This document shows, piece after piece, positions 1-10,260 of a stretch of 64,000 nt of DNA. Source of the stretch: Cardinalis cardinalis (lineage: Eukaryota; Chordata; Aves; Passeriformes; Cardinalidae); NCBI GenBank assembly GCA_014549065.1, contig JACDOX010000004.1, positions 2,125,897 through 2,189,896 on the forward strand, in the 5' to 3' direction. The stretch's first letter is position 1. Every line of letters begins with the position of its first letter. The notes under the pieces are model-generated. The model saw nothing but the letters and a program-made list of their open reading frames with translations, was not told where the DNA came from and made no database searches. Both the position numbers and the translations under genes were made by a program.

Positions 1-2969
1 AATTTAAAGAAACTGAGAAGTCACTNAGTAATTATGAATAAAGACTGTGGAGTTTATGAAGAAGGCAGAAGTCTTAAAAAGCAAAAAAATTAAGATTCTT
101 GGTAAAGAAAAACAAAACCAAAAAAGATGAGAGGCAATTTTTGTACATAAATCACTTTTGCCCATTAAATGCATGTAAAACTCAAAGTACAAATTCTTGG
201 GTCCTCTTCCAGACAGATCTATTCTTGTCATAAGTGAGGGCTTTGCATGTAAGTTCAGAACCTGTAGTGTTTATGTATGCTATTGGAGGCCACAGGGAAC
301 AGCCTAAAGAATTCCAGGTTTGATTTCTAATGTATTATCATTAGCATTAGTAAATAAACATATTTGTTTTGATTACTTTCTGCTCACTGTCTATAACTGA
401 AGAAGACAAAATTATAATGAAAGTCCTTTTACTTGTAACTCTAGGAATGAAAAAGCAAATGGAATCTTTTTGGTTTTTATCACAGGAGAGTAATGCAGCT
501 CATTATGATTATGCATTAAATCTATCTGTAAGAAATTTGTTGTTCTGCAAGTATCCTCTCTCAGAACTTTTACTAGCTTATTTACCATCGTCATTTTCCC
601 TATAAAAGGTTTGCTGTAGTTTCAGAGAGCACTTCTAGGTTTCTAACTGCCTCACAACCTGAAAAGTAAATGCAGCTTAATATTTTAATGAATAATTAAG
701 AACTGAAATATGATGCTGCTTGCATTCCTTAGTGTGCATCTATTCATTAAAAAAAAAATAAATCCTGCTGTCAGGAATTGCCTTCATATTTGACTTGTAT
801 GCAATCAAGTGAGCCACTGGTGCTCAGCAGCCCAGATGGAGCAGCGGGGGGCATTGTGTGAAACGTCTCACAGCAGATTACATTATTCTCTACATGGAGA
901 AGTGAGCAATCTGTCATGCCCCTTTAAGGCTTTTACTTAGCAGCTCTGTTGGCTACTGCTTAACAGTGGCAGAAATGTTATTCCGCCTACACTTTGGACA
1001 GAGGTTGCCAGCTGGGAACATATTTACAGCAACATAGGGGACATGATTTTATGGAGTCCTTTTGCACACTCTCAGAAACAGACTCTCTTTATTACTTGCT
1101 TTCTTAACTGTGTTTGGGGATCTAGCTCCAAATACATTATTCATAAAATGGTTTATATGTGTGTGTTAAATCAAATGTAAATCTTCCCAGGAGAGGAAAG
1201 TGTCCTAATAATGTACACTTATTATGGGAAAGGACATTGCTAAGGAAAAGTTACCATATCTACATCTTTTAACATTACTCTTAGAAGCTCAATAGAAACT
1301 GGAAGGTTGAGAAAAGTTAAGAGAAAAAAACAGATGACTAGAATTCTAACAATTTGTTAGCTGAGTGTCTTTGCAGCTCAGGTTTACGGAAGCTCTGGGT
1401 TATCTCTGTTGCAACTGCAATGAGAAAATTGCAGTTATGAACGTTTTTTGAGACACAATGCATGATCAGTGTTTATTGACACATTTGTAATGGAAGAGCA
1501 CTAATCCATCTAAAATTCATAGTTAGTTCATAATCTGCACAAATAATTGTTTATTNTCTGTTTATCAGCAATGATTTGCTGAATAGCCCCAAATAAAATG
1601 CATATACTACGTACANAGAATAAAACTAATATTTAAAATAAGATAGTAAGAGGGATGCTGTAGGCAACAGCTTAAGAAGATCTTTGGACTATTGAAATTA
1701 ATGGAATTCAGCCAGTATTTTTTCAATCCATCCCTGACTTGCTAGCTTACAATGGAACGAATATTCCAGTTTATTTTGCAGCTAGTAGAATGATTTAGGA
1801 ACTGCATAAAACTGTGCAACTTTCTTTACACATATATTCAAGCTGTCAATGTTACTCATATGTTTTACAAACACTATCTACATAAAGATTAATAGACTTT
1901 AATCAACCACTATTGAAAAATAACAGACCTTATTAGTCTGATTTCTTAAGTGTTCAATGATTTCTTATAATTTTTAATAAAAGTTTTAGGAGAACTACTG
2001 TGGACTGAAATTTATGTTTATTTTAAAATATGTCAAAATACATTTCTATTTAATTATGCTTTGACTAGGAAGAATTTGTGAATGAAAAATAAGCTAACCC
2101 ATACTGTACAAGAGAAAATACAGTCCCTGTAAGCACAGGCTTGGGCACCTATACTTTTAGAAGCAACAAAGACTGTTAGGACAAAATAGGTTCTTTTGGA
2201 CATTAATTTCTTCTGTAAGCATGATTCAGATGTCAAAAATGTCCCATTTTTAAAAGTACAGATATATTAGGAAATGAATCTCCAATTCAAGACACATGTA
2301 AGTTCTCCAGCTTGTTACCTATGTGCATCACAGTGATGCTTTCTATTAGAAACCTATTTGCATTATTAGTTCCACTCTGCAGAATGGGAAGAAAGGTCAA
2401 AACGTCAGATTGCTAGTTTAAAATCTGAGGAAGTCTGCAGTAGGAAACAAATTTTAATCCAAATTTCCATCATGGCATTTTAGTACAGTAACCACTGGAC
2501 AATCTGTCCTCCCCAGAAGTTCTTTCTTACAATTTCAATAATTTCCTCTTGCCTGAATTACTAAGGGCANTTGAAGTCTTCCAGCTTGTCTTTCCAAAAC
2601 CAGATTTAGAAAGGAATGAAAGAAGTGGAAGAGCAAGAACTGAAAGAACACACTGGGCTGAAGGGCCTTCAGAGGCACTTTCACACAGGGTGTTAGCATA
2701 TCTGTTGTAGNTCTGCAGTGGCTGCAGTCTGCTTCNCTCTCACTCTTAATGTTGCATCCAAATTTGTCCTAGAAAGTTCTGTGTCAAAATTGCTTTCTCA
2801 GCTCACAATGGATGGAACTTTTTTGTGTTCATCTGTGAGTGTGTGTGATCTTGTAAGAGTTAAGAGCAAGAATGTGGAAAATTTAACTTCTGGTAGAAGC
2901 AAAAGGAGGAGGAATACTGAATGAGGAGAGTTACCAGAACATATTTGCAAGGTTCAGGAAGTAAAACTT
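1..2969. other. AT-rich non-coding DNA, no gene recognised
   Basis: I find no exon, RNA gene or recognisable interspersed repeat in this stretch. Open frames are short (below about 80 codons) and low in complexity. The only part that stands out is a GC-richer block at about 780-1040, listed separately. From about 2600 the base composition rises slightly as the first CR1 copy is approached. Scattered single N bases mark unresolved consensus positions. Confidence 0.6.
780..1040. promoter_or_regulatory. Candidate conserved non-coding element
   Basis: This block is higher in complexity and GC than its AT-rich surroundings, with no repeat signature and no open frame worth calling. It contains CAGCAG/CAGCTG-type E-box-like words and a CCCCTTTAAGG word that resembles but does not match a CArG box. 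Calling it regulatory is inference from composition only. It could equally be a degraded unrecognised repeat. Confidence 0.18.
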
Positions 2970-3560
2970 ATGATCTGGCTTGGAAGGGACTTTAAAGATG
3001 GGACCTTGAAGATGATGTAGTTCCAGCATCTCTGCCATGGGCAAAGACACCTCTACCTAGANCAGACAGCTCAAAGACTGATCCAGCTTGATTTTGAGCA
3101 ATTCAAGGGATGGGACATCCGCAGCNTCTCTGGAAAATCAGTTCCAGTGCCTCACCATCCTCACAATAAAGAATTTCTTCCTAATANCTAANCTGAACCT
3201 ACTCTCTTTCAGTTTGAAATGATTTCCCTATGTCCTGTCACTTCATGTACTTGTAAATAGTCTCTCTCTACCTTTCTTGCAGGTGCTCTTCAGGTACTGG
3301 AAGGCTGAAATNAGGTCACAATGAAGCTTTCTTTTCTCCAGGCTGAACACCTCCAATTCTTTCATCTTCTCTTCGTAGGAGAGGTGTTCCATCCCTCTGA
3401 TNATTTTGATGGCCCTTCTCTGGAATTGCTCCAACTGGTCCATGTCCTGCCTGTGCTGAGGACCCTAGGGCTGGATGCAGCACTCAAGTGAGGTCTCACC
3501 AAAGCAGAGGGAGAGAATCAGTCCCCTCAACCTGCTGGCCATGTTTCTTTTGATCATATG
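2970..3560 (-). mobile_element. CR1 LINE fragment, 5'-truncated, antisense
   Basis: The minus strand reads as the 3' part of a CR1 non-LTR retrotransposon. Between 3443 and 3243 it encodes a recognisable C-terminal stretch of the CR1 ORF2 reverse transcriptase, including LSYEEKMKELEVFSLEKRKL and a following AFQYLK segment ending in GRERLF. The remaining text to about 2970 matches the CR1 3' region (AAGGGACTTTAAAGATG on the plus strand is the reverse complement of the end region). Compared with a full element of roughly 4.5 kb, only about 0.6 kb remains, as expected for 5'-truncated CR1 copies. Frameshifts and unresolved bases make it non-functional. The terminal octamer tail is eroded. Confidence 0.93.
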
Positions 3561-3593
3561 TCAATAAAACAGTATTTCTGCATCCTATTCAAG

Positions 3594-3637
3594 AGATATC
3601 TAACAGATAAGTATCTAAGATATCTAACAGATAAGTA
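3594..3637. repeat. Two-copy tandem duplication, 24-bp period
   Basis: A unit starting AGATATCTAACAGATAAGTA at 3594 recurs at 3618. The first copy is 24 bases and the second matches over 20 bases. This is probably a local replication-slippage duplication lying just beyond the CR1 copy. Confidence 0.85.
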
Positions 3638-4705
3638 AGTGGGGTGCTTTTTATCAGTTGCAAAGCTGAAAGTCCAAATAAGGATCTCTCCTGAATACTT
3701 TCCATTTTTATCAGAAAAAATCTGATGGTATACATGAATGTTTACATCCTATTTTCTGCTTCTTGGCACTGTGGTCTTCCTTCTGCTACTTCTGGTAGAA
3801 AAATAAGTTCTTTTTCTTGTTAGAAATGCATGGTGCTATATTTCAAAGGACAAGCCAACATTAGGCTTGCAGGCTGTATTAGTAAGGGCAAGGTTAAGTA
3901 TGTTTAAAGAGATACTGTCTATCAGTCTGAAGTGAATTACCGTGGAGATGCTGGATTTCTGCCCAGAGACAAAAAGCAGTTAAGCTACCTATTCTACAGC
4001 TACACTGCTTAATTATGTATTAGTCTTGTTATTAATTGTTTGCCTTTGTTCATTTGGTAAAAATGGGAAGTTACAGACAATTCTTTCATTTTGTAGTAAA
4101 TAAATAAGTGAATCTATAANCTCAAGTCTGCTGGGTAAACTCCATCTCTCTGATGACAGCAAATCTGTGATCAAACTACAGCTATGGATTCTGGCCATCA
4201 TCTAGCATGAATGTATTCCACCTAAAAAAACATTGCAAAGTTTGTGCTTTGATTTCAAATAGAAATAATGCAGAAAGATGACTATTATATTTTCAGAATT
4301 ATTTGTCAGTTCTTAAGGGAAATTCTTAATGTGCTTTTGAGGACATATTAGTTCTCTTAAATGTCTGACATGCCTAAGGTAATGATCTCTTCATTTCAGT
4401 GACATTTCAATTTGTTGGGTTATGATTTAATTTGATGCCTTCTGCTTTTCTTATAATGACAATTAGGGAATTATTTTTGTTAACCTACTCTATGCTAATT
4501 CATAATTTGCNTTGGAGCTGCATTGTCAGCAAGGCTTAACATATCCTCCTTGAGCTGATTATAAGGGGGTTGTCAAATTTCAGTGATCAAACAACAAGGT
4601 TATCCAGGCTGCTTTACACTTCTGATACAAATAATTTGAGAAGGATGTTAGGGCTTGACTCAGAATTTTATTTAAGCTTTAAAATACAAAGTAATCTTTG
4701 GGACC

Positions 4706-4772
4706 AGCTCCCTGTCCTTGTAGTCAAGACTATTTAAGTTAGGGAGCTATCTAACTACAAATGGACAAGGAC
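4706..4772. repeat. Interleaved inverted repeats (A-B-A'-B' order)
   Basis: AGCTCCCT (4706-4713) is the exact reverse complement of AGGGAGCT (4741-4748). The adjoining GTCCTTGTAGT (4714-4724) is complementary, with an insertion, to ACTACAA (4754-4760) plus GGACAAGGAC (4763-4772). The arms interleave rather than nest, the order expected of an H-type pseudoknot if transcribed. Chance or local inverted duplication is the simpler explanation. Confidence 0.4.
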
Positions 4773-6431
4773 TTCAGAACCTGCTTACTTTGAAAGTGTG
4801 AACGTTTAGACATTTATAGTTATCCCTTTTGCCCAGGAGCGGGTAACTTGGTAGCATACATTCTAGAATTGTGATAAAATAGAATGAACATAAGGAAGAC
4901 AACATCCACACGCTTCCATGTCTCCAAAAGTGTCTAGCACTGCCAGAATACTTACATTTATCTTCTTCATTAGTTCCTCACTTATTTTTTTTCCCTTGCT
5001 TACTTGCACAACATATGGGAGAGGGTTGAATTTATTCTTGATTGCATAATCATTATAATTAGTCCCTCACCTCATCAGCCAAGAGGTTGTACAAATAACC
5101 TCCAATTTGCTATCCACAGAATGGATGATCTCAGAATTTTTCTTTATTCAAATGCTGCCATTATCATATTTCATTACAAAGTTGTCAGCTGCTTGTTTTA
5201 AATCCTGAACTGTTCCAAGTCCTGGCACTCAGGAACAAGCAGTATTTGCTCTGGAGGNCTGTGCTGTACCATCGCACAGTGTATCATCAAGTCATTCAGN
5301 ACAGTAGGATCAGCAGCTTGGTTAGTGCTGAAAGCCCTATATCTACATTTTACATTGTTTCCATGTTTTACNTCAGACAAGATATATCCTGGCTCCAAGG
5401 ATAAACAGTCCTGCCCATGAACTGATTTGAAACTGTCTGAAGGACCAAACANGTCTTAATGGGGTGGAACTTCCTTTGTCCATCTGCAGCAGACATATTG
5501 GTACAGTTTCCTCTGCAAAATATCTTCTTTGCAATCTTTGAAGCAATTCTGGAAACCATTCAATCTTCACTAAGCATAACAATTTGCTTTAAAACAATTT
5601 GATTTGCTACTGAACCAAAACCCAGATGCAAATACATCCACAAGTTTACAGATCATGTTATAACCTTTTTAGTGTTTATTGTAAAAGCACTAAACTTCTC
5701 AGCTATAAATTCTAGAATCAGAATGCCTTACCTCTGAAATACCATATGTGTTTAAAAATTTTTCAGTAATTGATACAGACGTAGACTTTATTTTAAACTG
5801 GGATATTATGGTATATTTTTCTCAGTCTACAAAATATTTTAATCCCTCTATTCATCATCACATTGTATCTGTGCTGAAAGTTCACTCTTGAACAACTGGA
5901 TAGAAACATTGCCTCCATGGAAAAAAGGCCTAAAAAAACCCCATTAATTTTTGTCAGTAAGGAAGAAATAACTACTCAATATTCTGTCCACACCATACAA
6001 CAAACAAACAACATATGTTCACAAGAAATAATGGTGTGAACCATTAGTCACAAAATAGTTCACACATGAAATATATTAATTTTCAAAGCTGAGATAGAGT
6101 CTAAAATAAGATAATTAGTAATACCACCTACAGCAGTGAAAGAGAGTTCAGGAAAGTTCCAGATAAGCGAAGCGACTGAGCAAGAGAAAGCCTTAAATTG
6201 AATTCAGAAGGGATCATGACCACATGAAAGCTGCACTAAAAAATGCAATTACTGCCTTTTCTCACTAGAGGGGAGTAAGTCTTAATACTCCTGGCAGGAT
6301 GCTCTGCAAGTGCACTGGTTGGAGAAAAGGTATCAAATGTTTATCGACACCTGAGTATGTTTTGCCATGTTTTCAGGACTATCTATGCACTAAATAATAC
6401 TTCAAACAGTATCAAAAGTGCCACTGAGTTT

Positions 6432-7374
6432 AGTTGGAGGTCTGACACTAGTGGTACCCAAGGTTAAATATTGGACCCAAGCCTTAATGACTTGGAGAAA
6501 GGGGCAGATGCCTCCTCAGCAAATTCACAGATGACACAAAACTGGGAGGAATGGCCAATGCCCCAGGGTGCTGTGCAGATCTTCAGAAGCACCTTGACAG
6601 GTTGGAAAAAAGAGGAGAGGAACTGTCTGAAATTCAACAAAGGGATATGCAAGGTCCTGCATCTGGGGAGGAATAACTCCATGCACTGCTACAGGCTGGA
6701 GACTGACCTGCTGGAAAGCAGCTCTGTGGAGAAGGACTTGGAGGTCCTCATGGACCATGGACTCAAGACGTCCATGAGCTAGCAGCCAAGAAAGCCAATG
6801 GTCTCTTGGTGAACCTTAGGAAGACCATTGCAAATTGAAGGAGGCAATGCTGCCCCTCTGCTCAGCTCTTAGTGAGGCCACACCTGGAGTGCTGTGTCCA
6901 GTTCTGGGCTCCTCAGGAAAAAAGAGACTTGGAGCTCCTGAAACAGGTCAAGTAGAGAGTAACAAAGATGATAAAGGGACTGAATCATCTCTGTTACAAG
7001 GAAAAGCTGAGACAGCTAGGCTAGTTCACCCTTGAGAAGAGATGACTGAGAGGGGACCCATCAACATCTTTAAGTGCCTGAAGGGAGGATGGAGCCAGGC
7101 AATGGTGTGTGTTCCAAGCAATCGGAAAAGAGGTAAAGGTAGAAATTAATGCACAGGATGTTGCACCTCAGCATGAGGAGGAGCTTCTTTTCTCTGCAGG
7201 TGACCAAGCACTGGAACAAATTGACCGAAGAGGTTATGGACTCTCCCTNACTGGAAATATTCAAGAACTANATGGACACAATTCCATGCAGAGTGCTCTG
7301 GGATGACCCTGCTTGAGAAGTTGGACCAGACAATGCGCTGGGGTCCCTTCTCCTCTTGTGATTTTGTGATAACT
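6432..7374 (+). mobile_element. CR1 LINE fragment with ORF2 reverse-transcriptase remnant
   Basis: This is the longest readable CR1 copy in the window, in sense orientation. Near 6486-6503 it encodes NDLEKG. At 6521-6550, in another frame, it encodes KFTDDTKLGG, the CR1 form of the reverse-transcriptase catalytic block (usually FADD, here FTDD, both aspartates kept). Downstream come KVLHLGRNNSMHCYRL and LLESSSVEKDLEVL (about 6645-6755), text for the VRPHLEYCVQFWAP-type region (about 6870-6920), and an HWNKL..EV..SP.LEIFK C-terminal signature near 7208-7275. It ends with a GTGATTTTGTGAT tail at about 7374. At least one frameshift separates the conserved blocks, stops interrupt it, and segments are shortened, so it is a dead copy of the 3' one-fifth or so of the element. 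Confidence 0.95.
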
Positions 7375-8699
7375 AATCTGAGAGTGCAGTTGAGCAAAAA
7401 GCAAAAGAGAACATGTTTAAGTTGAGCACTGAAGTACAAAATTGTTTGCACCAAGATTGAATAAAGCTTTATGCAATAACAGCCTCCTTCCTGTTATAGA
7501 TTCTATTTCCTTATGATATAGATGTACCATGATCCACAAGGTCACGGGCAACTATGATTTTCTCATGGGGGAATGGGAGAACCTGTGATTGTACTTCCTT
7601 TAAAAGCATTTGGCTACAAATAACACTAAGAACTTCAAGTTAAAAAAAAAGAAAGTACAGAAGTGTTTTTATGCAGTAAGTCACTCATGTTGAAATTTTC
7701 TGCATATTCCCACTAGCATTCTGCTGGGAAGAGAGAAAATAAAGGAATCCTTGCAAATAATTAAATATCATTAATTAATTATGGGGAAGGCATGGTAATG
7801 TACCTCCAGAGTGCAAGTGCATTGCATAGCTTGCTAATTTTGCTCCACTCTTTATGTTGGTTTTTCTTTGGTTTAGTTATAGGGTTTTAGTTTGGATTTT
7901 GGGAGTGGGAGGTAGTGGGATTTTTGTTTGTTTGGTTTGGTTGCTTTTCTTAGTTTTGGATTTTTTTTTTGTTTTAATTTTTACACTTTGTGTTGGATTG
8001 TCTTTTAGTTTTAATTGAGTCAGTGTATTATGATTTAATGCCTCAAAAAATCTGGACTTACGAAGAAGTCACAATATTTAGGTGTAGAAGAGAGTGGTAT
8101 TTACTAGCACGAATCACCTTTTGTCCTTTCCTGTGAGCAGCCTGAAAGAGGAACTCCCAGAATTCCCATAGCATGACAGGCATNGCTTTTGTCACTATAT
8201 TCCCACTGTTCTTACCAAGACTTTCACTGAATTTCATATCTAACCACCAGCAAGATGTAAGAATTTGTTTTGTCCACACAAAGTTGTATAATTAATGGTT
8301 CTAAAGCTTCATATGCTTAACCATTGGATTCCCAGAGTAACATAAAAGCCAGCCTTTGTGTCTGCATCTGAGGAATATTTTTTTTCTTTGCAGTCTTTGC
8401 AACCTAATCCACCTTTCTAGTAAAACCATTCTATAACATCTTTACTTGAAAAATGTGAGGAAAGAAANTAACTGGTGGCACAGCATAGCACAAAGAAATT
8501 CAAGTTTCTGTTAATAGTCTCTATATATCAGTTTGAAAATGTGCAGTTCATTTCAGAGGAATCCTGTCTTGAAGTAGTATTTATACTGAACAGCTGGAGA
8601 ATGAAGAATAAGAAATATGTGAATTTTGGGTTGCTGTATTTGTTGCTACAAGAACTAGGTTGATTTAGCAATCAGATAACAGAAGAATACACAGAAGAA
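7375..8699. other. Non-coding DNA with a T/G-rich tract
   Basis: No gene is recognised. A strongly T- and G-rich, C- and A-poor strand runs from about 7855 to 7985, with GTTTG/GGTTTG repeats and a T run. Minus-strand open frames at 8058-8279 and plus-strand frames near 8475-8663 have no recognisable motif. Confidence 0.5.
7855..7985 (+). repeat. T/G-rich low-complexity tract
   Basis: The plus strand is made almost entirely of T and G, with repeated GTTTG and GGTTT words and GGGAGTGGGAGGTAGTGGGA in the middle. It is degenerate, without a fixed period. Confidence 0.7.
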
Positions 8700-8975
8700 A
8701 GTCAGAATCCAAATCATAGTCAATTGTAGCTATGATGCAAATTACATTTCCTTTGGCTCTGTCAAGCAAAAGTATCTTANTTGTAATGATACTAAAATGG
8801 TAAAACTTAAGCTGTGATCAAACAGGCAAGTCATCATTTTAGAGTCCATTTTTCCTCCCAATAGTAACAGAAGCAGGAATAGTATGGTTGCAATGTAAAG
8901 CGGCTTTTCCAGTCAAGCATGTAAAGCAAAATAAAAAAGAACAGCTTTTCAGAGGGAAAGAACTCAATTTCTGTA
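8700..8975 (-). repeat. Unnamed interspersed repeat, copy 1 (inverted relative to copy 2)
   Basis: The reverse complement of this interval aligns collinearly with 9985-10260. The best core, read on the minus strand from about 8960 down to 8870, shares CCCTCTGA.AAGCTG.TCTTTT and then ATGCTTGACTGGAA exactly. Similarity continues through CTTG.CTGTTTG and TAGTATCA.T.CA, with many transition differences. By eye identity is about three quarters or more in the core and weaker past about 8770. It is not CR1 and I cannot name the family. It may be a decayed transposon end, an LTR fragment, or an old local inverted duplication. Confidence 0.75.
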
Positions 8976-9393
8976 TATTTAGATTTAACCACCAATTTCA
9001 AAGCGATCAAGTTCTTTCTTAGTTTCATATTTTAATATCATGAACTCTGTTTACAGAAACTTCAGTGAGATGATTAACATATATCNAAGTGGGCAGTCAT
9101 CCAGAACAGAAGGCCCTGGTCAATATGAAAGTAACACCAATGTACTGTCAGAAATCTTCAAGAAATTTTTGGATGAGAATAAATTTCTTGTCAATCTCAG
9201 ATGAGACAGAAACCTTCGAATGAGTATCACACAGGTTCCCAAAGAGATTATAGCCTCTTGCAATCATTACAGCGCAAGACTCAAGATAAATTACAAGTTA
9301 AATTTTGACATGAAGTATGGATTAATTTCAAAAAGACTGTAATTTTCATTGTCAGTTCTTTTCTCAAAATTTTTGTCTACTTTGTAACTATGG

Positions 9394-9433
9394 TTCTCCT
9401 CAAACTATTCAACTTCTCCTCAAACTGTTCAAA
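9394..9433. repeat. Two-copy tandem duplication, 20-bp period
   Basis: TTCTCCTCAAACTATTCAAC at 9394-9413 is followed directly by a copy differing at two positions (9414-9433). It is local slippage and lies in the spacer between the two inverted repeat copies. Confidence 0.85.
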
Positions 9434-9984
9434 TATCCTTTTCCATGTTTATATATTTACAGAGCAAAAACTGAAGTCCAAAAAGCCTCTGTTTAAAATG
9501 TTTTTTTTAAGGAAAATGCAGAAGTTCTTAACACAAATTTTGCATTTCTTTTTCCACTAATCCCCAAACATATATATAATGTCTGCAGTTTTAGAGCCAG
9601 GCTTCAAATTTGGTGAGATCTCTAGAGATACTATTGATGTTTATGAGCTTGTAAAAAATACAAGAGGTACATTCTGTATCTTTCAGTGTCTTAATTGAAA
9701 AACTTGGTCAATTACTTGCTTGCTATATTTAATGGGGATGCCCTCCCTGTATTTATATTATCCCTCCCAATGCTCCATGAACAAAAATAAAAAAAACCAA
9801 CATTCTTAATGCAGCAGCATATCTTGCAGTAACTCATGAATTTCAAAGCACCACATGCTTACAGATCTAGCTAATTAGGCACTCAGACAATGCTAAAGCA
9901 AATCTCAGTGTGCAAGGAAACAAACATGTGAAGTGAAACATATTTGCCTCTGTTCATCTATTTGTCTTGTTTTGCTCTTCTCCT

Positions 9985-10260
9985 TTTTCTACCCCTCTGA
10001 CAAGCTGCTCTTTTTCATTTTGTTTTTCATGCTTGACTGGAAGTGCCTACTTCACGTTGTTACTGTACTAGCCACACTTCTGTTATTATTGACAAAACAT
10101 AAGCTCTTTTTACTGCCTTGTCTGTTTGGTTGTAGCTTAGCTTCTACCAGTCTAGTATCACTTCAGTTAAGCTGTCATGTTAGAACTGTCTGCACCTTCA
10201 GAAGCTGCTATATCCAGGGTATTAGCCAAAGTACTATGTATTTGGGTTTGAAACTTTTGC
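9985..10260 (+). repeat. Unnamed interspersed repeat, copy 2
   Basis: This is the plus-strand partner of the inverted copy at 8700-8975. Shared words include CCCTCTGA, ATTTTG, the exact ATGCTTGACTGGAA, CTTCTGTTA.TATTG, CTGTTTG, AGCTTA and TAGTATCA. An open frame of 115 codons (9933-10280) and a 64-codon minus-strand frame at 8834-9028 have similar translations (FFMLDWK versus LLYMLDWK). That similarity is explained by the DNA homology and is not evidence of a gene: most differences are transitions without codon-position bias that I can see, and the product is only a hydrophobic string. Confidence 0.75.

Larger units (their letters stand above)
3561..6431. other. AT-rich non-coding DNA between CR1 copies
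   Basis: No gene is recognisable. Two overlapping minus-strand open frames at 5368-5582 (63 and 69 codons) carry no known motif. A cluster of interleaved inverted repeats at 4706-4772 is described separately. The rest is unique-looking AT-rich sequence. Confidence 0.55.

Noticed and set aside
6471..6782. 103-codon frame as a host gene
   Set aside because: The text is CR1 ORF2 reverse transcriptase with a frameshift, not a host gene.
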